Shown piece after piece: positions 63,370 to 64,000 of a stretch of 64,000 nt of DNA (position 1 is its first letter; each line of letters starts with the position of its first letter). The translations under genes were made by a program, and so were the position numbers. The notes beneath the pieces are model-generated. The model saw only the letters and a program-made list of their open reading frames with translations. It was not told the origin of the DNA and made no database searches. This DNA comes from Powellomyces hirtus (Eukaryota > Chytridiomycota > Chytridiomycetes > Spizellomycetales > Powellomycetaceae), in the NCBI GenBank assembly GCA_025526995.1, contig JAHLKG010000018.1:558001-622000 (forward strand). Reading direction: 5' to 3'.

Positions 63370-64000
63370 CGTTGACTACCTTTCATGCCGCGTGATACTT
63401 CTACCTACTAACACATACGCTACAGCTCGGGAGACGGCTCAACTCTTTCTGGAACAGGCATTTCGCCACACGGGGTTGCCCCACACCATCGTGAGCGATC
63501 GGGACCCCAAGTGGCTATCAGAATTCTGGCGGTACCTCATGCGGGCACTTGATGTCAAGCAGGAACTCTCGTCGGCACAACACCAACAGACCAACGGCAA
63601 GGCAAAAAACGCCATCAAGATGGTCAAGGGAATCATGGGCCCCTTTCTTGACTATGCCAGCTCCAACTGGAGGAGTTTACTCCCCACACTCGAGTACAAC
63701 TACAACCGAACGCCGCAGACGTCGACGGGACTATCCCCTTTCGAGATTGACCTAGGCCGCGTCCCCCGGGTACCGAACCAATGGGTAGCACCTAACCCCG
63801 GAGAGATGATAAGGCAATCGGCACAAACCGCCGTGGATAGACGGGTTAAGGAATTCGCCGACGTGAGTCGCATCGTGCAGCAACGGCTCTGAGACGCACA
63901 GGACCAGCAGGCAAAGTACTACGACCGCAAGAAGCACACGGAAGCATACCGAGAGGGTGACAAGGTCTTACTCCATTGTGAGGGTATTGCGATTACCAGC
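63365..64000 (+). pseudogene. Gypsy-2 pol, integrase (part 2, runs off window)
   Basis: Continues the integrase after the inserted element. The second Asp is present in VSDRDPKW near 63495-63520; the Glu expected in the KAENAIK context is Lys (codon 63605-63607, AAA; GAG in Gypsy-1). TGA at 63890-63892 stands where Gypsy-1 has CGA. The downstream frame resumes and leaves the window at 64000, at nearly the same element position where Gypsy-1 leaves it at base 1. Confidence 0.92.

Larger units (their letters stand above)
53052..64000 (+). mobile_element. Gypsy-2: Ty3/gypsy element interrupted by a chromodomain gypsy
   Basis: Plus-strand sister of Gypsy-1: 5' LTR, primer-binding site, gag and pol run rightwards, are interrupted at 57366 in the integrase region, resume at 63365 and leave the window. 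Lesions: TGA 54171 in gag, YLND in RT, a 46-bp deletion at about 56710, a G10 run at 57269-57278 (six G in Gypsy-1) causing a frameshift, Lys for the integrase Glu at 63605, and TGA 63890. A dead, old copy, older than the element inside it. Confidence 0.95.

Overview
This window is eukaryotic repeat DNA. From end to end it is LTR retrotransposons inserted in or recombined with one another, and I see no host gene, tRNA, rRNA, CRISPR array or bacterial signal. The evidence is 500-bp and about 275-bp TG...CA long terminal repeats (LTRs), Ty1/copia and Ty3/gypsy polyproteins, primer-binding sites that point to initiator tRNA-Met, and 5-bp target-site duplications. Many decayed codons look like CpG to TpG or CpA changes, which suggests a genome with cytosine methylation or a RIP-like process. 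I cannot assign the lineage; fungus, oomycete, alga or slime mould are all possible.

Layout. 1-4993: a minus-strand Ty3/gypsy element (Gypsy-1), cut by the window edge. 4994-6170: a decayed copia gag-protease remnant (Copia-B). 6171-50716: a 44.5-kb cluster made only of one copia family (Copia-A), with 15 LTR copies. 50717-51839: gag start, leader and 5' LTR of another copia (Copia-C). 51840-52181: nothing recognisable. 52182-52939: copia RT/RNase H remnant (Copia-D). 52940-53051: the first 112 bp of a Copia-C-type LTR. 53052-64000: a plus-strand Gypsy element of the same family as Gypsy-1 (Gypsy-2), split at 57366/63365 by a 5998-bp chromodomain gypsy element with a CTCAT target duplication.

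The Copia-A cluster has two parts. In the left part (6171-19662) element pieces alternate in orientation, and LTR ends are joined exactly to two recurrent internal points, P1 (in the integrase C-terminal region) and P2 (near the start of the RT). The right part (19663-50716) is all minus strand. It holds one full-length element with an uninterrupted 1350-residue polyprotein (19663-25001), then elements nested at one exact internal site, P3, with target duplication GTCTC. Half-elements there are tandemly duplicated and neighbouring units share LTRs. Lengths check: whole interior 4339 bp; the two halves 1301 + 3043 = 4339 + 5 bp duplication.

An intact copia unit encodes Gag with a CCHC knuckle, aspartic protease, DDE integrase, RT with YVDD and RNase H in one frame. 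The two gypsy families use separate gag and pol frames, pol lying +1 of gag in Gypsy-1/2 and -1 in the chromodomain element. The gypsy primer-binding site fits the 3' end of initiator tRNA-Met, whereas the Copia-A site fits its anticodon arm, as in half-tRNA priming of Drosophila copia. The arrangement recalls, from memory, the methylated scrambled clusters of self-inserted Tp1 elements in Physarum; I could not check that here. Comparisons between copies were made by eye.
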